Shown piece by piece: positions 25,402 to 33,843 of a stretch of DNA of 43,351 nt. The notes beneath the pieces are model-generated. The model saw only the letters and a list, made by a program, of their open reading frames with translations, had not been told where the DNA came from and searched no databases. Numbering within the stretch: the stretch's first letter is position 1; each line of letters starts with the position of its first letter. The stretch is from positions 1-43,351 of the forward strand of contig CAAGLQ010000123.1 in assembly GCA_900770835.1 (NCBI GenBank), in the 5' to 3' direction. The position numbers and the translations under genes were made by a program. This stretch comes from an uncultured Parabacteroides sp. GTDB taxonomy: Bacteria; Bacteroidota; Bacteroidia; Bacteroidales; Tannerellaceae.

Positions 25402-25655
25402 GATGAGTTCGTAAAAGAGTTCGTAAAAAATGACTCTACAAACTGATTTCTCAGAATCCTCGTATAAATGCTGTCAAATAGCAGAATCAATTGGTGTGTC
25501 TTCACGTCAAGTATAAAAATGCATGAAACGATTACAGAATAGTAATAAGATTGCCCGTATTGGTACGTAAATCTAAAGAGTGGAAAATAATTGCAGATAA
25601 GCATGTTTCTTTTTTTCTTCACTACTATCCCATAAAAGTGGATAAAAAGTTATAG
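25402..25655 (+). pseudogene. Broken C-terminus of a winged-helix (AlbA_2/RecG-C-like) protein
   Basis: In shifting plus frames one reads DEFVKEFVKND, LYKLISQNPRINAVK, QIAESIGVSSRQV and MKRLQNSNKIARIG, then RKSKEWKIIADKH, ending at TAG 25653-25655. This order matches the winged-helix end of transcriptional regulators or ATP-binding proteins with an AlbA_2/Schlafen-like front. The reading frame is broken by at least two shifts and a stop inside the helix-turn-helix (after SSRQV). The N-terminal part was not found. The exact family is uncertain. Confidence 0.5.
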
Positions 25656-25780
25656 ATTAACGTCCAACTTGTTGTTGCTGTTCTGCATTGTAACGATACT
25701 GACATTTATACAATTGTAAATCTATATACTACAATCCTCAAAAAAAACACCGTCCCCCACTACATCGAATATTCTCGGAT
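25656..25780. other. Intergenic remnant, nothing recognised
   Basis: AT-rich sequence between two pseudogenes; I see no motif I can support. Confidence 0.3.
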
Positions 25781-25787
25781 TGTGGAA

Positions 25788-26149
25788 ATGAGATGATTTG
25801 ATTTGTTGTATAAAAGACAAACGAACCCATCGGCTGCATGGGCTACTTTACCCAAGCCACAAGCAATATTCCCATTGACAAGCAGGATTGTGAAGTGGGC
25901 TATTGGGTAGGCAAACCCTATTGGAACCAAGGCATCTGCACAGAAGCCTTACAACTGATGCTGGACTACTGCATGAATGTCAAACACTTCGAACAAATCT
26001 GGTCAGACTACTTCGTCGGTAACCCAGCCTCTGGCCGTGTCCTGGAGAAGTGTGGTTTCCAAGACACCGGGAATCTGCACCGATGCTGTCATCTGGTGGG
26101 TGGCGACAAAGAGATGGTGAAGATCATGCGTTTTGGCAAAGAGGGTTAG
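25788..26149 (+). pseudogene. N-terminally truncated GNAT acetyltransferase (RimJ/RimL type)
   Basis: The open part from 25838 gives 103 residues; continuing upstream in frame adds KTNEPIGC before a TAA at 25811. This contains the middle and end of a RimJ/RimL-like GNAT fold: EPIGCMGYF, CEVGYWVGKPYWNQGICTEAL (acetyl-CoA loop), and NPASGRVLEKCGFQDTG. The first ~60 residues of a normal GNAT are missing or scrambled by stops (25799 and 25811). It is unlikely to be active, though a short protein could still be made from 25838. Confidence 0.7.
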
Positions 26150-26185
26150 CCTTGGTTTGACACCGACGGATTTCGACTCTACCGA

Positions 26186-27622
26186 TTATTCAAACAAATC
26201 GTCTGCCAAGACTTCGTTATCTACCACGCTGCTAAGCTGACCATTGGCAATGCCGTAAGTCGTGACAAAGGTAGAAACAAGGGCTTTCCGTGTCTTGGTT
26301 TTCTCTTTGAACAACTGGATGCGTTGACGGACTTTCTGCTCATAGTCAGCTGATATGACATAGGTTCCGATGCTGAATTTCATCTCACACAGGTTGACCG
26401 TATGGTCAGCGCGGTCGATCACCAAGTCAATTTGCGCACCTCTTTCCTGTTCCAAATCTTTTTTGGCAGGTACGTATCGCCATGAAGAGGCACTGGTAGC
26501 TATACCCGATATGCCTAACTTACGCCGAATCTGAGGAAGATGGATCAAGCAGACCAGCTCAAAAGCAGTTCCTTGCCACGCTTCCACGGAACGGGAATTG
26601 TAGTTGTGGAGCCACCACTCTTCATCTTTTGTATCCGCTGAAGCAATGAATTTCAAATAAAACAGGGTATAGAAATCGACCAACCGATAGATCGTGCCCT
26701 TCGATTTATTGCCAAACTGTGCGTAAGAAAGGGCAAAATCGCAGCGTTCCAGATTCTTCAACACCGTCGTCAGACGTACACCATCGATACCGGAAGCCTG
26801 CTGTATCTGTCCGTATGTCATTCCTTCCTTATGCGCATACAATAAGTTAACCACCTCTAAATATTTGCCTGCATTATTGAAGATAGCGGTGTAGAGTTCC
26901 TGAAACTCGGTTGCCATTTCGCTATTCTTGCGGAAGAACAAATAATTAATATTGTTGACCAACGTCTTGTTGGCATCCAAAAGGCTCAAATAGAATGGGA
27001 TACCACCCATGGCCATGTAGAGTTGCAGAATCTGGTATCTGTTCCAATGGATCCCTTTACTCACAAGATACTCTTCGGTTTCCTTCAGCGTAAAGGGACG
27101 CACATAGATGTTGTTCGTGATACGGGCATGTAGGCCTCCCGGATTCTCTACCAGTTTATCCATCATCCAAGAGGAAGCCGAACCACTTGCGATGAATACA
27201 ATATCCTGCCGCCTGGCACCCCACGCATTCCAGAATCCTTCCAATGCCTCCACGAACTCTGATTGCGGTGTGTCTATCCAAGGCATCTCATCGATGAAGA
27301 CCACCTTCTTACGATCCTCTTCAATCGACTCCAAATACTCCTCCAAGGCATCAAAAGCCTCTGTCCAGTCTTTCAGTTTAGGCTGTTTGTCCATACCAGC
27401 CGCTTTTTTCAACGTCCTGGCAAAAGCACGCAGTTGTTTGTCCTTCGAGAGATTATTCCTCCCAACAAAAGAGAAGTCGTACGTTGCATTGAAAAAGCTA
27501 TCGACCAAAAAGGTCTTTCCGACACGTCGTCGGCCATATACAATAACAAACTCCGACCGGTCCGATTCCATACATCTTCTCAGTTCGGCCATCTCTATTT
27601 CCCGACCAACAATTTTGCGCAT
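26186..27622 (-). CDS. DUF234-type ATPase with nuclease-like C-terminus
   Basis: 478 residues. Walker A is GRRRVGKT at residues 30-37, Walker B is VVFIDEMPW, and an IASGSASSWM sensor follows. After a winged-helix-like middle (MTYGQIQQASGIDGVRLTTVLKNLER) the C-terminal domain shows GAQIDLVIDR then NLCEMKFS, a D..ExK pattern as in PD-(D/E)XK-like DUF234 domains. It is an intact gene at the end of an otherwise decayed patch. It is distantly similar in plan to the DUF4143 ATPase at 5082 but of a different family. The biological role is not established; the archaeal-type ATPase family is often mobile or multi-copy. Confidence 0.85.
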   Translation of the reverse strand: MRKIVGREIEMAELRRCMESDRSEFVIVYGRRRVGKTFLVDSFFNATYDFSFVGRNNLSKDKQLRAFARTLKKAAGMDKQPKLKDWTEAFDALEEYLESIEEDRKKVVFIDEMPWIDTPQSEFVEALEGFWNAWGARRQDIVFIASGSASSWMMDKLVENPGGLHARITNNIYVRPFTLKETEEYLVSKGIHWNRYQILQLYMAMGGIPFYLSLLDANKTLVNNINYLFFRKNSEMATEFQELYTAIFNNAGKYLEVVNLLYAHKEGMTYGQIQQASGIDGVRLTTVLKNLERCDFALSYAQFGNKSKGTIYRLVDFYTLFYLKFIASADTKDEEWWLHNYNSRSVEAWQGTAFELVCLIHLPQIRRKLGISGIATSASSWRYVPAKKDLEQERGAQIDLVIDRADHTVNLCEMKFSIGTYVISADYEQKVRQRIQLFKEKTKTRKALVSTFVTTYGIANGQLSSVVDNEVLADDLFE

Positions 27623-27654
27623 AACCCATCAACTTTTGAGAATGAATAGATGTA

Positions 27655-27662
27655 CAAAAATA
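27655..27662 (-). promoter_or_regulatory. -7 box (TATTTTTG) for the DUF234 ATPase
   Basis: Minus-strand TATTTTTG matches TAnnTTTG, 33 nt upstream of the start codon at 27622. Confidence 0.5.
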
Positions 27663-27685
27663 GGAAGAAAAACCAAAAGTTACGG

Positions 27686-27734
27686 GCTTTTCATACTAAA
27701 TCCCATCAAAAAGCATCGATTTAGTATAAAAAGC
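27686..27734. repeat. 16-bp inverted repeat upstream of the DUF234 ATPase
   Basis: GCTTTTCATACTAAAT (27686-27701) and ATTTAGTATAAAAAGC (27719-27734) match as inverted copies in 15 of 16 positions, with a 17-nt spacer. The near arm begins 24 nt upstream of the -7 box, in the -33 region, which fits an operator. Confidence 0.65.
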
Positions 27735-27781
27735 TCGAATATTCTTCTCAAAGCAGCTAATCAAAAATAGTCTTTTCCACA

Positions 27782-27819
27782 CAAAAAAGGCAGGCGAGAA
27801 TATCACTACTCAGCCTGCC
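27782..27819 (-). terminator. Terminator of asd
   Basis: GGCAGGCGAG (27789-27798) pairs with CTCAGCCTGCC (to 27819) with one bulge. On minus it is followed by TTTTTTG. Confidence 0.85.
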
Positions 27820-27856
27820 CAACAACTTAATATAAAAAAGGGGAAATATAAAGTCT

Positions 27857-28867
27857 TTACTTGATGTTACCCACCTTCAGGAGGTACTCGGCAATCTGCA
27901 CGGCATTCAACGCCGCACCCTTCTTGATCTGGTCGCTCACCGTCCAGAAGGTCAAGCCATTCGGATTGCTTAAATCCTTACGGATACGGCCTACATATAC
28001 GGGATCATGATCGGCTACAAACAACGGCATCGGATAGACCTTGTTTGCAGGATCATCCTGCAAAACAACACCCTCTTCCTTAGCAAACGCCTCACGAGCC
28101 TCCTCCACACTGATCGGACGCTCAGTCTCGATCCAAGTGGACTCGCTATGCGCACGCATAACCGGCACACGTACACACATCGCACTTACCTCGATGTCGG
28201 AGTGCATGATCTTACGGGTCTCGTTGTACATCTTCATCTCCTCTTTGGTATAACCATTATCTTGGAATACATCCACATGAGGAATAACGTTGTATGCCAA
28301 TTGATAGGCGAACTTCTCCACGGTGGGTTGCTCTCCCTTCAGGAGTTGCTCATATTGTTTCACCAATTCAGCCATAGCAGTTGCTCCCGCACCACTGGCA
28401 GCTTGATAGGTTGATACGTGTACACGCTTAATGTGTGACAATTTCTCAATAGCATTTAAAGCAACAACCATCTGGATGGTTGTACAGTTTGGATTAGCGA
28501 TCACACCACGAGGACGATTGAGCGCATCCTCCGGATTCACCTCAGGAACCACTAATGGCACATCCGCATCCATGCGGAAAGCACTGGAGTTGTCAATCAT
28601 CACTGTGCCATGTTTTGTAATCGTTTTCTCAAATTCCTTGGATGTACCAGCCCCAGCTGAAACAAAAGCGACATCAATACCCTTGAAATCATCGTTGTGC
28701 TTCAATTCCTTGACCGTATATTGTTTATCACGAAACGTATATACACGTCCGGCACTACGAGATGAGCCGAAAAGCACCAACTCATCGATGGGGAAATTCC
28801 GCTGGTCGAGTACACGCAGGAACTCCTGTCCTACGGCTCCACTTACACCAACAATTGCTACATTCAT
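27857..28867 (-). CDS. asd: Aspartate-semialdehyde dehydrogenase
   Basis: 336 residues. It reduces aspartyl phosphate to aspartate semialdehyde with NADPH, a step shared by lysine, diaminopimelate, threonine and methionine synthesis. The Rossmann motif GVSGAVGQEFL is at the N-terminus, the active-site Cys lies in IANPNCTTIQM (about residue 127), and the substrate region reads STYQAASGAG. The start at MNVAIVG (28867) gives the family's normal N-terminus; the frame is open to 28951, but those residues do not fit. It has its own promoter box and terminator, so it is likely monocistronic. Confidence 0.95.
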   Translation of the reverse strand: MNVAIVGVSGAVGQEFLRVLDQRNFPIDELVLFGSSRSAGRVYTFRDKQYTVKELKHNDDFKGIDVAFVSAGAGTSKEFEKTITKHGTVMIDNSSAFRMDADVPLVVPEVNPEDALNRPRGVIANPNCTTIQMVVALNAIEKLSHIKRVHVSTYQAASGAGATAMAELVKQYEQLLKGEQPTVEKFAYQLAYNVIPHVDVFQDNGYTKEEMKMYNETRKIMHSDIEVSAMCVRVPVMRAHSESTWIETERPISVEEAREAFAKEEGVVLQDDPANKVYPMPLFVADHDPVYVGRIRKDLSNPNGLTFWTVSDQIKKGAALNAVQIAEYLLKVGNIK

Positions 28868-28982
28868 TTTGAGCACTGATTTAATATGATTTAAAAATTT
28901 AGTTATAACTTTGCTGTCGCTATGGGTTACTGATTTCAGTCGATTAGCCACCCTTTTGTGACAGTTATTTGTTAATCGGGTG

Positions 28983-28990
28983 CAAATATA
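28983..28990 (-). promoter_or_regulatory. -7 box (TATATTTG) for asd
   Basis: Minus-strand TATATTTG matches TAnnTTTG; a TTG lies 20 nt upstream as a possible -33. This implies a leader of about 110 nt. Confidence 0.45.
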
Positions 28991-29012
28991 GAGAAATTAT
29001 TACTAAAACACA

Positions 29013-31007
29013 ATGACTATGAAACATTTATTCCTATTTCTGTGTTTACACATATCAACGTGCTTGTATGCACAGCTTCAGCCTGACATTCTCATTAACG
29101 AGGTAATGGCCAATCCGAAGGGATTGATTTTGCTCCCAGAAACTGAATATGTAGAACTGCATAATACTACAGAACAGGCCATTTCACTAACCGATTGGTG
29201 GTTTGTCTATGGCCAAACCCAAGTGAAAATGAGCGAATTATCACTACCGGCGGGAGGTTATGTTGTACTCTTCAGAGCCAATAGATCTATTCAGGTGGAG
29301 ACGGACGGATTGCAGATGCCGTTGGAGAAGTTTCCTTATCAATTAAATAATGACGGTAAACAACTGCAGCTTTATGATGCTGATTGGGTATTGCACGACG
29401 AAGTCTATTATCCAAAAGCGCTGGTTGCGATCTCTTGGGAACGCTGTGGGGATGAATGGATCAGTTGCACCGATGAGCGAGGAGGTACACCCGGGGGCAT
29501 CAACAGTTGTGGTACTGCCAATAATGAAACGCCGGAGGAGCCCTTAGAACCGAATGAGCCTACTACACCAGAGCTTCCTGACACACCTGGAACACCGATC
29601 ATTCCAGAAGAGCCGGAAGAGCCTGCGACAAACTATACAACAGGCTGTGTATGGATCAATGAAGTAATGCCCGACCCGAATGGTTTGGCGGCATTACCCC
29701 AAACCGAGTATGTGGAACTGTATAACCGCAGCGATCAACGCATCAATCTAGGAAATTGGCAATTTGTATATGGCGATAAACCTACTATCTTGACCGATTA
29801 CGCACTACCCGCCCAAGGCTACGTGGTACTCTATCGTTCCGGACGAGAGATAAAAGTGGATCCCCAAGGCGGAGCATTGCCTTTGGCAAAATTTCCCTCT
29901 GCCCTGCTCAATACAGGCAAAGAGCTCTCTCTGTTGGATCCGACAGGGCAAGTGATCGATCAGATAACCTATGAAAAGGCTAAGGCTGGTATTGCTTGGG
30001 AACGATCCACAGCCGGTTTTTACCTCTCTACCGATCCTCGTGGCGGAACACCGGGCGCAGCTAATTCAACACAACCAACCTCCACTCCAGACGAGCCGAC
30101 AGAACCGGAGATTCCAGAGGAGCCGACCACACCCGATAAGCCCGAAACACCCACTGATCCAGAGACACCAACCGAAGTCTCCTACGTGCAACCCAGCGAA
30201 ATCATATTCAATGAGATACTGCCTGCCCCCTATACCGATGGGAGCGAATACATCGAACTCTATAATCGTTCACAGCAAACATTATCCCTCACAGGGCTCG
30301 CTTTGGCAACTCGCAAGGCAGACGGCAATTTAAGCACGCTATACCCACTATCTTCCATTACAACGGTTTTGGAACCCGGAGGATATGTGCTGCTTAGTAA
30401 ACTACTGAGCGGAGTTGAGGCCTTCTATCTAATCGCATCGCCTCAGGCCCTACATGAGGTGAAGCTTCCGGTATTGGCAAACAACGGAGCAACATTAGTC
30501 TTGCTTCGCATAGCAGATCTCACGGTCATTGATGAGGTAAGCTATTCGCCAAAATGGTACGACAGCGCTATCAAAGATCCGAAAGGGGTAGCTTTAGAGC
30601 GTATTGATCCGGATAAACCTACCCAAGATGCAACCAACTGGCATTCGGCTGCCGAATCAGCCGGATACGGAACACCTGGTTATCGGAACTCCCAACGAAC
30701 CCTTCCATCGGGTAACTTCAGTGGGTTTGAACGCCCTAATTGGTCGGAAAGTGAACGCAGTTATTTATTGCGTTATCAGTTGGCTGAAGCTGGTTATCGT
30801 TGCCGTATTTGGGTATTCGACACGATGGGAAGGCGCATCGCTGAAATCACCAATCTCACCACATTAGGCACAGAAGGGACTTTACGTTGGGATGGTTTAG
30901 GGCACGACGGCAGTCGTCCCAAACCAGGCATCTACATCTTTTATGCAGAATTATTCCAGCCTAATGGCAGAACGCATACGCAACGAGAGGTGTTCTTAAT
31001 CCATTAA
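29013..31007 (+). CDS. Secreted protein with three lamin-tail domains and FlgD-like C-terminus
   Basis: 664 residues. After a signal peptide (HLFLFLCLHISTCLYAQ) there are three lamin-tail (LTD) domains at about 24-150, 209-345 and 385-545, each starting with the motif INEVM or FNEIL and containing EYVELYN. The first two are close copies. They are joined by linkers rich in Pro/Glu/Thr (about 155-205 and 345-385). The last ~100 residues (IWVFDTMGRR.. LRWDGLGHDGSR.. PGIYIFY) resemble the FlgD-type Ig/sorting fold found at the end of secreted Bacteroidetes proteins. It is probably surface-exposed; the function is unknown. It converges on the clostripain gene with a 6-nt gap. Confidence 0.85.
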   Translation: MTMKHLFLFLCLHISTCLYAQLQPDILINEVMANPKGLILLPETEYVELHNTTEQAISLTDWWFVYGQTQVKMSELSLPAGGYVVLFRANRSIQVETDGLQMPLEKFPYQLNNDGKQLQLYDADWVLHDEVYYPKALVAISWERCGDEWISCTDERGGTPGGINSCGTANNETPEEPLEPNEPTTPELPDTPGTPIIPEEPEEPATNYTTGCVWINEVMPDPNGLAALPQTEYVELYNRSDQRINLGNWQFVYGDKPTILTDYALPAQGYVVLYRSGREIKVDPQGGALPLAKFPSALLNTGKELSLLDPTGQVIDQITYEKAKAGIAWERSTAGFYLSTDPRGGTPGAANSTQPTSTPDEPTEPEIPEEPTTPDKPETPTDPETPTEVSYVQPSEIIFNEILPAPYTDGSEYIELYNRSQQTLSLTGLALATRKADGNLSTLYPLSSITTVLEPGGYVLLSKLLSGVEAFYLIASPQALHEVKLPVLANNGATLVLLRIADLTVIDEVSYSPKWYDSAIKDPKGVALERIDPDKPTQDATNWHSAAESAGYGTPGYRNSQRTLPSGNFSGFERPNWSESERSYLLRYQLAEAGYRCRIWVFDTMGRRIAEITNLTTLGTEGTLRWDGLGHDGSRPKPGIYIFYAELFQPNGRTHTQREVFLIH

Positions 31008-31013
31008 TCAGAA

Positions 31014-32144
31014 CTACTGATAAACAGCTTGGTACCATTCTAATTGTTGGTACCAACTGTTTAACTCCTCCAACTCCGCTTGTGGGACGTAGATTGACAA
31101 ACCACTAAAACGATTCATAGGCAAGTAGGTGCCATAAGCGTAGGCATAAGCACTCTTGGGTGTAGTAGCTTTATAGATGACAGCACGTTCCAAACAGGAT
31201 TGAAACTCCGCATATTGTGCGTCGGTAGCTAACCGGCGCACATAATCAGCGCAATCATAAAGGGCATGAACATTGCCCGTCAGATACTCCATGATCTGTA
31301 ACTCCTCTACGGGGACAGTAAAAAGCTCCTCCTCGCTCTTCCCTTGGAAAATTGCCCGGCAAGCAGCTGCCAAAGCGGTCAATTCTTCGGTCTTGGTAAC
31401 GGAAATCGTCCCATAAGAGGATTGATAATAGGTATAGAATTGTGTCGCTATATCCACTACATTGGCCTCTGGCATAAACAAGTCTTGCATAAAAGACTGA
31501 TAAGGGAATCCATCGGCCAACACCTCCGTGGGAGAGGCAATCAAGTAATCTGTGCAATGCCGTAATGCGTATGCCACCTCCATAGCAGCCATATAGCAAG
31601 CATCAAACAGCAGAAAATCGAAATGATAGTCAGCCAAAGCCGCTGTCAGGTCATTCACTCGCATCGAATGACCTCCGGAATCCGTACCAAACGAGCGCAA
31701 GTAATTCTTATGATCAAAAGGTAGCCATGCCGTACCATGGCTCCAAAGCACCAACCCATACTGATCAGAAGGATAGGCATCGGTCACTTGACGCAACACC
31801 TGACGCAATCGTTCAGCCGTAGCGGAAGCATGATCAATCACATATTCCTCGATCACCTCTCGGCGTATGCTATCTCCCTCCTGCACCAAGCGAAGCAGCT
31901 GGGGAGATTGTCCTTTTTTGTCCACATAAATCACCAGATTTCCATTATGCATATCCGTTTTTTGCAGACCCTTTTCCATAGCAGCGATGTCGCCTTCCAC
32001 ATTACCGCTCAGGTTATTATCTGCCGCAAAATAGACCAACACCGTGCGCCCTGCAACGGAAGGTACCTGTGGCTCCTCCTCTTTCGCACAAGCGCAAAGC
32101 AGCAAGAGAACAATCATCCCAAACCAATGCCCTACTCCTTTCAT
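31014..32144 (-). CDS. Clostripain-family (C11) peptidase lipoprotein
   Basis: 376 residues. A lipoprotein signal with cleavage before Cys19 (LLCAC) is followed by the C11 caspase-like fold. The catalytic His lies in LVLWSHGTAW and the catalytic Cys in FLLFDACYMAAMEVAY. This family cleaves after Arg/Lys in well-studied members; here the specificity is inferred. It is only 10 nt downstream of the GHL10 gene on the same strand, so the two are likely co-transcribed. Location on the cell envelope follows from the lipobox. Confidence 0.9.
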   Translation of the reverse strand: MKGVGHWFGMIVLLLLCACAKEEEPQVPSVAGRTVLVYFAADNNLSGNVEGDIAAMEKGLQKTDMHNGNLVIYVDKKGQSPQLLRLVQEGDSIRREVIEEYVIDHASATAERLRQVLRQVTDAYPSDQYGLVLWSHGTAWLPFDHKNYLRSFGTDSGGHSMRVNDLTAALADYHFDFLLFDACYMAAMEVAYALRHCTDYLIASPTEVLADGFPYQSFMQDLFMPEANVVDIATQFYTYYQSSYGTISVTKTEELTALAAACRAIFQGKSEEELFTVPVEELQIMEYLTGNVHALYDCADYVRRLATDAQYAEFQSCLERAVIYKATTPKSAYAYAYGTYLPMNRFSGLSIYVPQAELEELNSWYQQLEWYQAVYQ

Positions 32145-32154
32145 CGCCTATTCC

Positions 32155-33684
32155 TTAAAGTTTCACCTTTTTGGCTTTACCTTGGCTCTCGTTATGGAAA
32201 CGATCCACCGCTGTCACCACATAGCGATACTTCATCTGTCCATGGTCATAGGGCAGGCTATACCAAGTATTTCGGGTGGTAGTTACGATCTTTGCCGGAT
32301 TGCTCAGGTCGATCGGCTCATCCATACGGAAACGGTAAATCACGAAATAGTTGGCTAACTCCGGATTCGTAGGGCTTTGTTTAGCTTTCCAATGGAGCAA
32401 GAAACCATTGGCTGTCCATTCGGTCTTCAACCCCTTCACCTTCTCAGGTGCCCGATCATGCTGATGCGTATAGGCGGGGATCAAGGCTGGATAACGATGA
32501 TAGTGCCGTTTCAAGCTATCCGCAACCCCCTTGTTGTTCCAAAGGATCTCGTTGGCTGGCCAAAAACAGTTGCCAAGCACATGCGGCAACGCCCGCTCAT
32601 ACCGCATCTTGCGGGTCAGTTGATCAGCCCTCATCGTGCGATCCACATCCTGACCGATATACAGATGACCGCCGTTGGCGTTCTTATCCCACCATTTAAT
32701 CAAAGTGATGTAATCAGCTGCCGAATGACCAATCTCCCAATAGATCTGTGGAATGTTGTAATCGATCCAACCTTGTTTCACCCAATGCAGCACATCAGCA
32801 TAGAGATCATCGTAGTTCTGCAAGCCGTTAGTGTCACTGCCTGATCCATCTGGCGTACTTTTCTTGTTGCGATAGATGCCAAACGGACTAATACCAAAAC
32901 GCACCCACGGCTTGGTCAGCAATATCGTGCGACGCAACTCGCTGATCAGGGTGTTCACGTTCTGGCGGCGCCAGTTGCCCTTGGTTGCCTCCGTATAGCC
33001 TTTGGGCATGCCATACTTGCGGAAGCTATTCTCATCGGGGAAGGGAGCACCTCCCGCTGGATAGGGATAGAAATAATCGTCCATGTGAATCGCATCCACA
33101 TCATAGCGAGAGACGATGTCTTTCACCACACGGCAGATAAACTGCCGGCATTCAGGCAATCCGGGATCAAACAGGATCTGCTTGTTATAGGTCACGAACC
33201 ATTCCGGATGGCGGTGGTAGATGTGAGAAGCCGCAAAACGGGTATTTCCAGCCGTGCTCGTCCGATAGGGATTCAGCCAAGCATGGAACTCCATGTTCCG
33301 CTTGTGGCACTCCTCGACCAAGAAAGCCATCGGATCAAAATCACCCTCCGGAGCACGTCCCTGCTCTCCGGTGAAAAAGCGACTCCACGGCTCAATATCC
33401 GATTTATAGAAGGCATCGGCTTCCGGACGCACCTGAAAGATAATGGCGTTAATGCCACATGCCTGTAGGGTATTCAGTTTGCGAATGAAATCTTTCTTCA
33501 TCTGCGCTGGAGTCATGGATTGATACTCTCCTTGGAATGCTGTCTGAATCCAGGCTCCGCGGAACTCTCTTTTGGCTTCTTTACCCTGTTGTGTCACAGG
33601 CTGAGACTGCCTGCGTAAAGTTGAACAGGAGGTGATTGTCATGCAAAAAATCGCTATGAAAAAGCGATATAAGGTTGATCGCAT
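32155..33684 (-). CDS. GHL10 family (DUF187) glycoside hydrolase-like lipoprotein
   Basis: 509 residues. The lipobox MTITSC places it in the envelope. The catalytic-type TIM barrel runs from FRGAWIQTAFQGEY (about residue 45) through NAIIFQVRPEADAFY, AIHMDDYFYPYP and RFGISPFGIY, all characteristic of GHL10 (YngK-like). The acidic pair in MDDYFYP is a plausible catalytic site. The C-terminal ~90 residues look like a fibronectin type III domain (NYFVIYRFRMDEP, YRYVVTAVDRFHNES). The start at 33684 is preferred over 33735 because it gives the signal peptide. The substrate may be cell-wall or dietary glycan; unknown. Confidence 0.9.
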   Translation of the reverse strand: MRSTLYRFFIAIFCMTITSCSTLRRQSQPVTQQGKEAKREFRGAWIQTAFQGEYQSMTPAQMKKDFIRKLNTLQACGINAIIFQVRPEADAFYKSDIEPWSRFFTGEQGRAPEGDFDPMAFLVEECHKRNMEFHAWLNPYRTSTAGNTRFAASHIYHRHPEWFVTYNKQILFDPGLPECRQFICRVVKDIVSRYDVDAIHMDDYFYPYPAGGAPFPDENSFRKYGMPKGYTEATKGNWRRQNVNTLISELRRTILLTKPWVRFGISPFGIYRNKKSTPDGSGSDTNGLQNYDDLYADVLHWVKQGWIDYNIPQIYWEIGHSAADYITLIKWWDKNANGGHLYIGQDVDRTMRADQLTRKMRYERALPHVLGNCFWPANEILWNNKGVADSLKRHYHRYPALIPAYTHQHDRAPEKVKGLKTEWTANGFLLHWKAKQSPTNPELANYFVIYRFRMDEPIDLSNPAKIVTTTRNTWYSLPYDHGQMKYRYVVTAVDRFHNESQGKAKKVKL

Positions 33685-33721
33685 AGTGATATATTCTTGT
33701 TTGTTTCGATTAAATTTCCAA

Positions 33722-33729
33722 CAAAAGTA
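33722..33729 (-). promoter_or_regulatory. -7 box (TACTTTTG) for the GHL10-C11 pair
   Basis: Minus-strand TACTTTTG matches TAnnTTTG, 37 nt upstream of the start at 33684, with TTTCG about 18 nt further upstream. Confidence 0.6.
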
Positions 33730-33784
33730 GCGCATTCCGCTAAATAACGAAATAGTTAAGCTACGTTTTATGGTGGTTAATGGC

Positions 33785-33792
33785 TATCTTTG
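33785..33792 (+). promoter_or_regulatory. -7 box (TATCTTTG) for uvrA
   Basis: TATCTTTG matches TAnnTTTG, 51 nt upstream of the uvrA ATG at 33844. Confidence 0.55.
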
Positions 33793-33843
33793 CCACCCAA
33801 GCAGCGGAGACAGGCTGCAATACGAAAAAAAGCAACAGATAGC

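Noticed and set aside
25254..25622. 122-residue minus-strand open frame
   Set aside because: It has no recognisable domain and is antisense to readable winged-helix protein fragments, and it includes the 16-bp inverted repeat, so it is a chance frame in decayed DNA.
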